Source: Chitinophagaceae bacterium
Lineage (GTDB): Bacteria > Bacteroidota > Bacteroidia > Chitinophagales > Chitinophagaceae
Reading direction: 5' to 3'
Assembly: GCA_947447825.1 (NCBI GenBank)
Contig: CANFLL010000006.1
Span: 20,545 to 84,544 of the forward strand
Length of the DNA stretch: 64,000 nucleotides
Part shown: one piece after another, positions 1 through 7,468 of the stretch
Position numbering within the stretch: the stretch's first letter is position 1
How the letters are laid out: each line of letters opens with the position of its first letter
Translations under genes and position numbers: made by a program
Notes under the pieces: generated by a model
The model's database searches: none
What the model saw: the letters and a program-made list of their open reading frames with translations, nothing else
What the model was told of the DNA's origin: nothing

Positions 1-178
1 TGGCTATCTTTTTATCCGTAAAAACCTGTTCACCTCCTATGTACATAGGAATATCTACAGGGGTATTTTTTAAAGATTGAAGTGTTTTCTTAATGGCAGC
101 CTTTTCCGGACTATTGGGTGCATATTGAAAAGTGGGTTCATTAACCGGCATCGGATAAGAAAAAGTACCTATTGTCAT
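1..178 (-). CDS. pruA: L-glutamate gamma-semialdehyde dehydrogenase (1-pyrroline-5-carboxylate dehydrogenase), N-terminal part
   Basis: Only the first 59 codons are present; the gene runs off the left edge of the window. The start ATG is at 176-178 on the minus strand. The peptide begins MTIGTFSYPMPVNEPTF and continues with YAPNSPEKAA and PVDIPMYIGGE. That is the usual N-terminus of Bacteroidota P5C dehydrogenases (aldehyde dehydrogenase superfamily, NAD-dependent oxidation of glutamate semialdehyde in proline breakdown). The catalytic Cys and Glu lie outside the window, so the call rests on N-terminal similarity recalled from the family. Confidence 0.75.
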   Translation of the reverse strand, partial: MTIGTFSYPMPVNEPTFQYAPNSPEKAAIKKTLQSLKNTPVDIPMYIGGEQVFTDKKIA

Positions 179-286
179 AATTAAATTTTAGGTGTGCAAT
201 TTACGGTTTTCAGTTTTCATAATTGGCGGTTAGTAGGTTAATTGGCTTTTAGGATTGATTTAACCATTGTTTAATTCCCAACTCGT

Positions 287-389
287 CGTTGTTGTGTCTA
301 TTGACTACTTGATAAAATTTCACTTATCTGCTTTATGTTGTTGGTCAAAAGACACAACAACGGCGAATGGGTGGGAAGAGCAGTAAAGG
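287..389. repeat. Stem-loop repeat copy 1 with conserved tail
   Basis: Arms at 287-304 and 345-362 are inverted repeats matching at 17 of 18 positions, around a 40-base loop. They are followed by the tail CGGCGAATGGGTGGGAAG (361-378) and then an AGTAAAGG stretch. The same tail recurs at 478-507 and 2142-2169, each time after a weaker stem. The copies bracket the TAC operon. Confidence 0.7.
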
Positions 390-406
390 GAAAATAACAA
401 CAATCT

Positions 407-507
407 TAGCGAAGCCACGCGTGAAAGACGGCGCGGTAGCAGCGAGTCCGTTTAAAACGCTGATTTGACGTGCGCTAGCGGAGAATGAGAGAGAAGACCA
501 ATAAAGG
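407..507. repeat. Stem-loop repeat copy 2 (diverged, GC-rich)
   Basis: Short complementary arms TAGCG plus CACG (407-420) and CGTG plus CGCTA (469-477) enclose a GC-rich loop that stands out from the AT-rich surroundings. The tail GCGGAGAATGAGAGAGAAG (478-496) followed by AATAAAGG aligns with the tails of copies 1 and 3. Together with copy 1 it fills the 380-base gap between pruA and the TAC operon; no gene is seen there. Confidence 0.5.
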
Positions 508-560
508 AAGAAATATTTTTCGCATATTAATTCGAGAAGAATACAAAGTATTCCAATATA

Positions 561-1046
561 TCACGAATCACTTGAATTAGTATTTTCCTTAGGTATAAGT
601 TTATCAAGTAATTTCTTTGTTGATATGATAGGAAGAATCAATTTCTTTAATATTGTTCCTTGACATCTTGTATAAATAATTCCTCGGGAAGTAGAATATG
701 AAATATTTGCAAGACTTGTAATTAAGTCAGAGTTAATCTCAATGGTATTTTCCAGATTTACCAGCTTCTCTAAATTCTCTAACTCAAAAAAGTATGCTAA
801 TTCAAATCTTCCTTTAATATCAATAGGTTCATTTGTGAGGGTAAGTAGTTTTATATTACAAGTAAAAATTACACGGATTTTTTTTTGATTCACACTAATT
901 GCTGGCGAGAATCCATAGCTGATGTCAAAATAGTACTTTTCACTTTCTAAATGTGAAAGATCTGTGTTATTTTCAATAAGAGCATTTAATATAATTATCT
1001 CATCTATCTTTAAAAGCTCTATATCAAAGTTATCATTGTTACTCAT
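561..1046 (-). CDS. SecB-like chaperone of a toxin-antitoxin-chaperone (TAC) module
   Basis: The protein has 161 aa, close to the usual SecB length of about 155. The C-terminal third reads ANISYSTSRGIIYTRCQG followed by a hydrophobic LILPIIS, matching the helix and G-x-L-P tail of SecB. The N-terminal half is predicted beta-rich with alternating polar and hydrophobic residues. It is the last gene of a three-gene operon and its ATG overlaps the stop of the antitoxin gene (ATGA). In known TAC systems such a chaperone binds a C-terminal extension of the antitoxin and protects it from aggregation and proteolysis. A housekeeping SecB role is less likely given this context. Function is inferred from family and position. 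Confidence 0.72.
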   Translation of the reverse strand: MSNNDNFDIELLKIDEIIILNALIENNTDLSHLESEKYYFDISYGFSPAISVNQKKIRVIFTCNIKLLTLTNEPIDIKGRFELAYFFELENLEKLVNLENTIEINSDLITSLANISYSTSRGIIYTRCQGTILKKLILPIISTKKLLDKLIPKENTNSSDS

Positions 1047-1480
1047 ACTAATTCTTTTTCTATATTGACCTGATGAGCTGGTTTTACATTGTTCTTCTTT
1101 ATATCAGCATATTCTATTTTCTGTTCGCTAATATTGCCAGCTCCATCTATAATCATTTTTGCATGGCAAGTATTATACGGTATTTTGACTTGCGTAAATG
1201 TTGACTCCTCAGTTTTTGTGCAAACTGCAATTATTGGCTCTCCAAAAGCTATTTGCAACTTAGTTAATGTCTTTATCGTAAAATTCTGAACTCCCGATAA
1301 CCATTTTGATACCTCTGCCTCGCTTTTGTTTAGCTTTTCTGCTAATAATTTTTGTTTCCCTCCAAATTTCTCCTCTAATAATTCATGAATTCTTTCAAGT
1401 ATATCCATTGAAAGGTTCACCTCCTCATTAATTTCTTCGGGGGTATTTTCAACTATTTGATGGAAATTTTTTAGTTTCAT
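1043..1480 (-). CDS. HigA-like XRE-family antitoxin with C-terminal tail
   Basis: The protein has 145 aa. Residues about 41-80 form an XRE/Cro helix-turn-helix (KQKLLAEKLNKSEAEVSKWL). The N-terminal 40 residues resemble those of Bacteroidota antitoxins paired with HigB-like toxins. After the HTH comes a tail of about 58 residues (87-145) that ordinary HigA proteins often lack. In TAC systems this place is held by the chaperone-addiction domain that the SecB-like partner recognises. ATGA overlaps join it to both the upstream toxin gene and the downstream chaperone gene, so translation is probably coupled. It probably represses the operon through palindromes at 1961-1977 or 2002-2016. Confidence 0.82.
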   Translation of the reverse strand: MKLKNFHQIVENTPEEINEEVNLSMDILERIHELLEEKFGGKQKLLAEKLNKSEAEVSKWLSGVQNFTIKTLTKLQIAFGEPIIAVCTKTEESTFTQVKIPYNTCHAKMIIDGAGNISEQKIEYADIKKNNVKPAHQVNIEKELV

Positions 1481-1962
1481 ATCTCAATTTCATAATTAAT
1501 TAAACAATCTATTGTCTGATAATTTATCTCTCTATCTAACAACCCTTTGTCAAGCCTTTTTGCAATTTTATTCGCATTACTAAAATGCTCTTTTACGTTT
1601 TTGCAGTTTATTGGATTTATGTCTGTTTTAATATCACCATTCAGCAACACAAGAACATTATCTGTTAATCTAATACAATATAATCGTAGCCCAAAGTCCT
1701 CCTTATTGGCGTCCATAATTGCTTGACTTACAATTGGCAATGCATGAGCCGCACTCTCAAATTTAAAAAAGTAAGATCTTGCCCCTCTTTTTCCAATCTC
1801 TTTAATTGTTTTATAAGCAATTTGCAATTCTTCAAGATGCTGTGGAAACTCTTTATTATCAAATTTTTGAAACTCCGCCAAAGAACAATCTCCTAACTTG
1901 ACTGAGTAGAATTCTACCTTACTAGTTGACAATTCGTCTATTTTTTCAAAAGTTACTCTCAA
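1477..1962 (-). CDS. Putative HigB/RelE-type toxin of the TAC operon
   Basis: The protein has 161 aa and is the first gene of the operon. The start codon appears to be TTG (1960-1962), because an in-frame stop lies two codons upstream and no ATG follows soon. The segment RLYCIRLTDNVLVLLNGDIK, then a conserved C-x-N-V-x-x-H-F-x-x-A-N-K-I pattern, matches a family seen upstream of XRE antitoxins in Bacteroidota; the LNGxxKT strand recalls the RelE/HigB (Gp49-like) fold. If so it would be a ribosome-dependent mRNA nuclease. The toxin role comes from gene order (toxin, antitoxin, chaperone) and a recalled family pattern; catalytic residues cannot be assigned with certainty. Confidence 0.65.
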   Translation of the reverse strand: MRVTFEKIDELSTSKVEFYSVKLGDCSLAEFQKFDNKEFPQHLEELQIAYKTIKEIGKRGARSYFFKFESAAHALPIVSQAIMDANKEDFGLRLYCIRLTDNVLVLLNGDIKTDINPINCKNVKEHFSNANKIAKRLDKGLLDREINYQTIDCLINYEIEI

Positions 1963-2016
1963 CTTAATTTATAAGTTAAGAACAAATATATAGACTTTCA
2001 GTTTAGATAATCTAAA
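1961..2016 (-). promoter_or_regulatory. TAC operon promoter and candidate antitoxin operators
   Basis: On the minus strand, TATATTTG (1983-1990) matches the Bacteroidota -7 consensus TAnnTTTG and lies 20 bases before the toxin TTG start. It is flanked by two inverted repeats: AACTTA-N5-TAAGTT (1961-1977), downstream and touching the start codon, and the palindrome TTTAGATAATCTAAA (2002-2016) in the upstream promoter region. No clear -33 TTTG is visible. Binding by the antitoxin HTH is inferred. Confidence 0.55.
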
Positions 2017-2081
2017 AATATTTATTCGGTTAATTAATCTTTTAACAAAAGTAGGTAAAAACAACAATCAGCAGAATATTA

Positions 2082-2169
2082 GTTGCGCATTTTATTTAGT
2101 TGTCAAAGCCCAAAGTATCGTCGTTAGTCAAAAGACGCAACCGGCGAATGAGCGGGAAGTTGAATAAAG
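2082..2169. repeat. Stem-loop repeat copy 3
   Basis: The weak arms GTTGCGcaTTTT (2082-2093) and TCAAAAGACGCAAC (2128-2141) are followed by the tail CGGCGAATGAGCGGGAAG (2142-2159) and AATAAAG. The stretch TCAAAAGACnCAAC plus tail is very close to copy 1 and has the same orientation. It lies on the upstream side of the TAC operon. Confidence 0.6.
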
Positions 2170-2316
2170 AAAAAGTTTCTGTCATTTTCCCACACAATTC
2201 CTACATTGCATCTGGTTAAGGGGTACAGGCGTTGCTTTGGTGCAACAAGAATCTAAAAGTTTCATCACTCATACTTCTTACATGTTTTCAATTGCTAGTT
2301 ATCGGGTTGCCACTAA

Positions 2317-2345
2317 GGAAGGCTTCGCTTCTAGCGAAACCTTCC
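2317..2345. other. Strong stem-loop upstream of the 21-bp array
   Basis: GGAAGGcTTCGCT and AGCGAAaCCTTCC pair over 12 of 13 positions around a TCT loop. It lies about 120 bases before the tandem array in a stretch (1963-2462) without a convincing gene. It could be a structured RNA element or a decayed repeat; it has no U tract of terminator type. Confidence 0.45.
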
Positions 2346-2462
2346 TCGAAAAAACCTCTTTTAAAGCCTTCGATACAGGCATCTTCCACTTTAATCATCT
2401 TGTTTTATACGTTCCACCAACCAGATAGGGAGGCATATTTGGCATGTCTCCCCTCATATAGT

Positions 2463-2637
2463 GTTAACCAAATACGGCATAAGGTTAACCAAATGCGGCA
2501 AAGTGTTAACCAAATGCGACGTAAGGTTAACCAAATGCGACAAAGTGTTAACCAAATACGGCAAAGTGTTAACCAAATGCGAAATAAGGTTAACCAAATG
2601 CGGCAAAGTATTAACCAAATGCGACGTAAGGTTAACC
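2463..2637. repeat. 21-bp tandem array with GTTAAC core, eight full units
   Basis: Eight units of exactly 21 bases (consensus GTTAACCAAATGCGGCAAAG plus one base) run from 2463 to 2630, then a partial unit. Units alternate between endings of the type ATAAG/GTAAG and AAAGT, giving a partial 42-bp super-period. Each unit starts with the palindrome GTTAAC. A reading frame runs through it because 21 is a multiple of three, but the predicted heptad string looks like a by-product. The array ends about 50 bases before the next gene. Confidence 0.9.
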
Positions 2638-2689
2638 TAATTTTTAGACTTAGTAGTGAAAAATAATTGAATAATTTAAATTAAATGAT

Positions 2690-3325
2690 ATGAATCAAGT
2701 TATAATAGATTTTGCAGGATATACCGACGAATTAATAGCAACAGATGCGGCAGCAGTAGTTTTAGGTTGTAATGCTACTAATACCAACTTTAGTGTGGTT
2801 GCCCAGCATACCGCCGTAGTTTCCGCATTGGGTGTCTACAATCCTGCCTTGGCGGCATGTGCACACGGCAATGAGGCAGACACAGATTTAAAAAACACGA
2901 AGAAAGGATTGTTGGTAATTGCCATGAGGGTATTGGGAGTACAAGTAAATGTACAAGCCAATCGCGATAGAATCAAGGCTTTGAGTAGTGGTTTCCCGAT
3001 GGAAAAAGAAGGTAGCCACCAAGTAATGGGCGATGTGGCGAATTTTAAAGTAGCTGCAGGAAGTGTAGCAGGATACATGAATTTTAGTGCCGATAAACCA
3101 AAAACATATTCTACTCACGGAACCATTTTTGCCTATTGGGATGTGGCTTTGGGGCCTACGCCTGCCGATAAAAACAAATGGTTTCAACGGCATAGCAATG
3201 GGGTAAGCCTTACCATTGCTGGATTTACGCCGGGTGTGACTTATCCTTTTGCCGCCGCCTACAAGGGGCTTGATACAGATTTGCTGTTGTGGACGCCTAC
3301 CATGAATAAAATGGCGGGTGATTAG
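2690..3325 (+). CDS. Fibronectin-type-III-like protein of unknown function
   Basis: The protein has 211 aa, no signal peptide and no membrane segment. The N-terminal half (about 1-100) is Ala-rich and probably helical, with KKGLLVIAMRVLGVQVNVQ. The C-terminal part ends in GVSLTIAGFTPGVTYPFAAAYKG, which matches the last strands of a fibronectin III fold (G-L-T-P-G-x-x-Y-x-F). Bacteroidota have many small cytosolic-looking proteins with this two-part layout. No function is known to me. It starts just after the 21-bp array and ends at a strong terminator, so it is probably a single-gene unit. Confidence 0.8.
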   Translation: MNQVIIDFAGYTDELIATDAAAVVLGCNATNTNFSVVAQHTAVVSALGVYNPALAACAHGNEADTDLKNTKKGLLVIAMRVLGVQVNVQANRDRIKALSSGFPMEKEGSHQVMGDVANFKVAAGSVAGYMNFSADKPKTYSTHGTIFAYWDVALGPTPADKNKWFQRHSNGVSLTIAGFTPGVTYPFAAAYKGLDTDLLLWTPTMNKMAGD

Positions 3326-3364
3326 GTTTGTTGTTTTGAATTTTGAATTTTGAATTTTAATTAA

Positions 3365-3404
3365 AAAAGAGAGGCTGCCCCAATTGGAGCAGCCTCTCTT
3401 TTAC
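3365..3404. terminator. Bidirectional terminator between the fibronectin-like gene and ricT
   Basis: AAAAGAGAGGCTGC (3365-3378) pairs perfectly with GCAGCCTCTCTTTT (3389-3402), with A/T tracts on both sides. It lies between two converging genes. Confidence 0.9.
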
Positions 3405-3452
3405 TTATTTCCTAAATTTAAATAATTACAACCTTAAACTCTAAACTAACAA

Positions 3453-5018
3453 CTATTCTGCGGGCTTATCACCACCTGTTTGTTTAGGTTCTCCATTATT
3501 TCTATTTTCCCTTGGGGGTTGCGGCCTTTGGGGATGTCTATTTTGAGGAGGCCGCTGTTGTTGAGGCCTTTGTTGTGGCTGTCCACCATTTTCCCTTTTG
3601 GGCTGTGGCTGATTATTTTGTGGAGGCCTTTGCGGATTCCTGTTTTGTGGAGGCTTCTGCTGAGGAGGCACATTGTTTTCTCGCCTCGGTTGCGCAGGTC
3701 TGTTTTGTGGTTGCCCAGCATTATCCCTGTTTTCCCTTGGTTGCGTAGGTCTGTTTTGTGGCTGCCCCGCATTATCTCTATTTTCTCTTGGTTGTGCCGG
3801 TCTGTTAGGTTGCTGACCACTATTTTCCCTGCTCTCTCTTGGCTGTGGCGGTCGTTGCTGCCCTCTTTCGCCACCACGATTTTCTCCTTGTGGTCTGTCG
3901 GCGTTTCGGTTGCGGTCATCTTTCCGTCTATTTTTTTCTAGCGGCTTCAATGTAATTTGACCAACTAAATCAGCATATTCAGGTTCAACATCTTTATTTT
4001 TTCCTACGCTCAAATCTAAAGGTTCCAAGTCGGTAGGCTTCACGCCCTGACTATTTAGCTTTTTAATTTCTTTTGCGCGCTGAATAGATAATGGATAATG
4101 CTTGCTTCCACCCTGAAGCATATACCACATAAGGTTCTTAAAAATATCTTTTTTAATTAAAAATGCATTGCCTTTTGCTGTTTCCAATACATCTGCATTA
4201 TCAGGAAAATGTTGTAGCGCATCAAGATACGTGTCTAATTCAAAGTTTAAACAGCATTTTAAACGACCACATTGGCCACTCAATTTTGTTTGGTTGATAG
4301 ATAAGTTTTGGTATCGTGCAGCGGTGGTGTTCACGCTTTTAAAATCGGTTAGCCAAGTGCTACAGCAAAGTTCACGACCGCAACTGCCAATGCCTCCCAT
4401 TTTTGCCGCCTCTTGCCTGATGCCTATTTGCTTCATTTCCACTTTAAGCCTGAACTCATTAGCAAACATTTTAATCATCTCTCTAAAGTCAACCCTATCA
4501 TCGGCAGTGTAAAAGAAGGTTGCTTTTTTTCCATCAGCCTGAATTTCAATTTCAGACAGTTTCATTTGCAGTTTCAGTTCAATGGCAATCTCCCTACTTC
4601 TCGAAAGTATTTTAGCTTCACGTCCTTTGCTTATGCCAAAACTTTCAATATCTCTTTCAGTGCTTGGTCTCAGCACTTTTTTAATTTCTGGATCAAGTTC
4701 ATTCATTCCCCTCTTTTTCAGTTGCATCCGTACCAACTCGCCCGATAAACTTACTTCCCCCACATCATAACCGCCAATACCTTCTACAGTTACGTAATCC
4801 CCTTTCTCAAAATATTGCAGCGTAGTGTTTCTGAAAAAATCTTTTCTACTTCCATTTTTAAAGCTCACCTCAATAATTCTGCATTGACTTTCGGCATCAT
4901 CAACAGGCAAATTCACTAGCCAGTCATGAACGTTCATTCTGTTACATCCGCCCGTACTACACCCACCATTACTTTTGCAACCGTTAGGTTTTCCAGTGCC
5001 ACATGATCCGCAACCCAT
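3453..5018 (-). CDS. ricT: RicT (YaaT) family PSP1-domain protein
   Basis: The protein has 521 aa. The N-terminus is Cys-rich (Cys 3, 6, 14, 20 and 25 in a Gly/Ser-rich leader). Residues about 40-330 form the PSP1/RicT core with the cysteine motifs GIGSCGRELCCSTW and SGQCGRLKCCLNFE. The last 150 residues are a low-complexity Pro/Gln/Arg/Asn tail of imperfect repeats (QPRENRDNAGQPQNRP). In Bacillus, RicT forms a complex with RicA and RicF, carries Fe-S clusters and affects RNase Y-dependent RNA maturation; the role in Bacteroidota is less clear. The core is standard for the phylum, while the tail is likely fast-evolving. Several minus-frame and plus-frame ORFs over the tail are shadows. Confidence 0.88.
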   Translation of the reverse strand: MGCGSCGTGKPNGCKSNGGCSTGGCNRMNVHDWLVNLPVDDAESQCRIIEVSFKNGSRKDFFRNTTLQYFEKGDYVTVEGIGGYDVGEVSLSGELVRMQLKKRGMNELDPEIKKVLRPSTERDIESFGISKGREAKILSRSREIAIELKLQMKLSEIEIQADGKKATFFYTADDRVDFREMIKMFANEFRLKVEMKQIGIRQEAAKMGGIGSCGRELCCSTWLTDFKSVNTTAARYQNLSINQTKLSGQCGRLKCCLNFELDTYLDALQHFPDNADVLETAKGNAFLIKKDIFKNLMWYMLQGGSKHYPLSIQRAKEIKKLNSQGVKPTDLEPLDLSVGKNKDVEPEYADLVGQITLKPLEKNRRKDDRNRNADRPQGENRGGERGQQRPPQPRESRENSGQQPNRPAQPRENRDNAGQPQNRPTQPRENRDNAGQPQNRPAQPRRENNVPPQQKPPQNRNPQRPPQNNQPQPKRENGGQPQQRPQQQRPPQNRHPQRPQPPRENRNNGEPKQTGGDKPAE

Positions 5019-5518
5019 ATTTTTTTCTTTACAAAGTCATTAATTAGTATTTCATCAAAGCAATCGTAACTGATTTTTGTTTGATGACGTAACAGAAGTG
5101 TAGCAAATTGGTGGGAGAAAAGGGGGATTAGTTATTGTGTTTTTGATGAACAATGCTGTATTGTTCAACCAATTTTCAGCAATGTGCTTTTCTATTTATG
5201 GCAGAGAAGCTGTTTTATTATGTGATATAAAGCTTTAATTCTATGTTTATATATATGAATTCCCTACTTTTTCTTCCTTTCTTTTTCAATCTACAAAATC
5301 TTCAACGCCTCCAAAAATAGTGAAATAAGAAACAGATTATTATACGGATACTGGAAAAGTTTATTTAACAACAATTATTTACAGTCTATTTAGCTGGAAT
5401 TAGGGCAATGTTTTTTCTTATAATTGTATTTGAAAGTTATTATCAATCTATTTATTTTATCTTTTATTTGATTGCAAAAGTTTAAAATTTAAAACAAAAG
5501 AAGATGAAATGAAGATGT

Positions 5519-6463
5519 TTAAATTAATCCATTGGTTAACTCCTTTTCGTTGAGTCCTGTAAAATCCATTGTTTCTTTCAAGGACATTCCTTTGTTTTTT
5601 AATTTTTGTGCAATATTTAATTTACTTTTAAGAAGCTCTAGTCTACTTTCCTCTCTAACCTCTTCTCTACCTTCTACTCTACCTTCTACTCTTCCCTCTT
5701 CTCTTCCCTCTTCTCTTCCCTCTTCTCTACCTTCTCTTTTGGCTTCTTCTTTCGAGTATTCTAAAGCATTAAAATTGTCTCTAAAAACCTTCAGGCTTGA
5801 TTCATAGCCATGCCTTTGTGCTTCGGTAAATTTTGCTAACTCGGCACTTTCAAAAGCTTGTATAAAAACAGTATCCTTAAAAATGGAAGGAATCACCTGA
5901 AAGTCTTCCAAATGTTTAATAAAGTATAACCATTGGTCTAGGCGAGAAGATAATTCTTCTTCAGTTTTTAAAAAATTGGGCATCTCCAAATAAATGTAGG
6001 TTAGTTTATCGTAAAAAACTTTCCCATACTGGTTCTTCAACTTAATGGTGTGCATCACTTCATCTTTGGATTCTTCGTTTTTTGTGTCAAAAGTAAAGTC
6101 GAGGATTCCAATGCAATACACCGCACTAAGTTTATAGTTCCACTCCCCCTTTTCGGCTTGCTCCACAATCGGAAATGTGGAATAATAGATGGTGCGATCT
6201 TTAAAATAGTTCTGCTTCACTTTTTGCAGTTCTACAATAAACTTCTCGCCTATTTCATTTTCACAGTATATGTCATAAACAGCTTTTCTATCTGCCACCG
6301 TAAAACCTAATTGCTCAGTACTTTTAAAACTAATACTTTCAATTTTACGTTCTTGTTTTAGAAGTGCATTTAAAAAATCAATTAGCAATGGTTTACTGGC
6401 TTCTTCAGCAAAGATTTTCTTAAACCCAAAGTCGGTGAACGGATTTACATATTTTGCTTTCAT
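5519..6463 (-). CDS. Rpn family recombination-promoting nuclease / PD-(D/E)XK transposase-like protein
   Basis: The protein has 314 aa. It begins with KYVNPFTDFGFKKIF, the hallmark of this PF12784-type family. FIVELQKVKQNYFKDRTIYY carries the E-x-Q of a PD-(D/E)XK nuclease core around residues 75-95. Residues about 240-275 are a string of EGREEGRE/VEGR units encoded by a 12-bp DNA repeat, a common tail in this family. Such proteins are nucleases linked to RecA-independent recombination (Rpn) and occur in many copies per genome. No inverted terminal repeats are evident, so it is not annotated as an insertion sequence. A 500-base AT-rich gap (5019-5518) separates it from ricT and holds nothing recognisable. 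Confidence 0.85.
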   Translation of the reverse strand: MKAKYVNPFTDFGFKKIFAEEASKPLLIDFLNALLKQERKIESISFKSTEQLGFTVADRKAVYDIYCENEIGEKFIVELQKVKQNYFKDRTIYYSTFPIVEQAEKGEWNYKLSAVYCIGILDFTFDTKNEESKDEVMHTIKLKNQYGKVFYDKLTYIYLEMPNFLKTEEELSSRLDQWLYFIKHLEDFQVIPSIFKDTVFIQAFESAELAKFTEAQRHGYESSLKVFRDNFNALEYSKEEAKREGREEGREEGREEGRVEGRVEGREEVREESRLELLKSKLNIAQKLKNKGMSLKETMDFTGLNEKELTNGLI

Positions 6464-6702
6464 AAACTAAATGTTGTTTGGTGCGAAACTATGTTTAATG
6501 GTATGAAACAAAGTAATAAATTTCATAAATGGAAATTGGATAGTTAAGAGTTGAATATTGTCATTTTGAATTTCTATCAGTAAAATAATCATCCTCGCAA
6601 GAATATTCCTTTATAAACATCTTTTAGGGAAATTTATTGCCTTTTATACCTACACTTTATTACTCAAAACTTCCTAGAAACCTATTGAACATTGAAATGT
6701 GC

Positions 6703-6710
6703 TATGTTTG
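6703..6710 (+). promoter_or_regulatory. -7 element for the DUF4476 gene
   Basis: TATGTTTG matches TAnnTTTG exactly and lies 23 bases before the ATG at 6734. A TTG at 6685-6687 is spaced shorter than usual for a -33 box. Confidence 0.5.
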
Positions 6711-6733
6711 TGAAAACAGACTTTTAATTGAAC

Positions 6734-7465
6734 ATGGGCAAATTCTTTCTTTCGTTTCTGCTTCTTTGCGCTTTATTGATGAAGGCAAATGCACAACAGA
6801 AATTTTTTATTTATGTCGAATCTGAAACAAAAGAACCTTTTTATCTTTTGATTGATGGAAAAACAAACTTCAGTTCGTCTTTAAATGGATTTTTAACCAT
6901 CCCACAAATGTCAAACGGTGATTATGATGCGGAGATTGGTTTTGTAAAAAACAAGTATCCCGAACAGCATTTCATCTTATCTATTAAAGGAATGGATGTT
7001 GGATTTATTCTCCGAAGAGCCAAAGACAACACTTTTAGTTTATTGAATCTTCAAACTTTTGCCACACTGATGCCTGTTAATCTTGCCAACAATAATGCAG
7101 GAAATGTGCAATCCTCTTTGCTTCAACAACCTATTAGCAATACCAACACCAATCTTACTAATAAGTTGAAACAAAAACCCAATTGCACCATTGCTTCCGA
7201 TGCAGATTATAGTCTGCTAAAAAAGCAAATGCAAAATGCTAAAACCGACTTGGAAATGATTGCTGAGGCACAGACCGTGTTTGAAGACAAATGTTTTTCT
7301 GTGGAGGAAATAAAAAATCTTGGTAAACTTTTCTCTACGGATAAAAACAAACTCGCTTTCTTTTTAGCAGCTAAGGAAGCCATTTATGATGGAAATAATT
7401 TTGGATCATTACAAGGGCAACTCATTGAACCCGCCATCATAAAACAATTTAAAAACGCCCTCTAG
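6734..7465 (+). CDS. Secreted DUF4476 domain protein
   Basis: The protein has 243 aa. An ATG at 6734 is preferred over an in-frame TTG at 6728, because it gives a clean signal peptide (GKFFLSFLLLCALLMKANAQ) and sits well after the -7 element. The middle is a beta-rich region followed by an Asn/Thr-rich linker (about 115-140). The C-terminal 95 residues fit DUF4476: a CTIAS start, a helix with AKTDLEMIAEAQ, then CFSVEEIKNLGKLFSTDKNK and a final D-x-x-N-F. Family function is unknown; it is expected to be exported. It ends three bases before truA, so the two may be cotranscribed. Confidence 0.8.
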   Translation: MGKFFLSFLLLCALLMKANAQQKFFIYVESETKEPFYLLIDGKTNFSSSLNGFLTIPQMSNGDYDAEIGFVKNKYPEQHFILSIKGMDVGFILRRAKDNTFSLLNLQTFATLMPVNLANNNAGNVQSSLLQQPISNTNTNLTNKLKQKPNCTIASDADYSLLKKQMQNAKTDLEMIAEAQTVFEDKCFSVEEIKNLGKLFSTDKNKLAFFLAAKEAIYDGNNFGSLQGQLIEPAIIKQFKNAL

Positions 7466-7468
7466 CCA

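Noticed and set aside
287..507. Integron attC sites
   Set aside because: The folded shape is similar, but the conserved core GTTRRRY and its complement are not seen and no integron integrase is present. Kept only as stem-loop repeats.
2232..2666. Open frames through the 21-bp array, up to 144 codons
   Set aside because: The heptad string arises because 21 is divisible by three. Another open frame overlaps it, no domain or promoter fits, and arrays elsewhere are open on both strands.
5519..6463. Rpn gene as an insertion sequence
   Set aside because: No terminal inverted repeats or target duplications could be seen around the gene.
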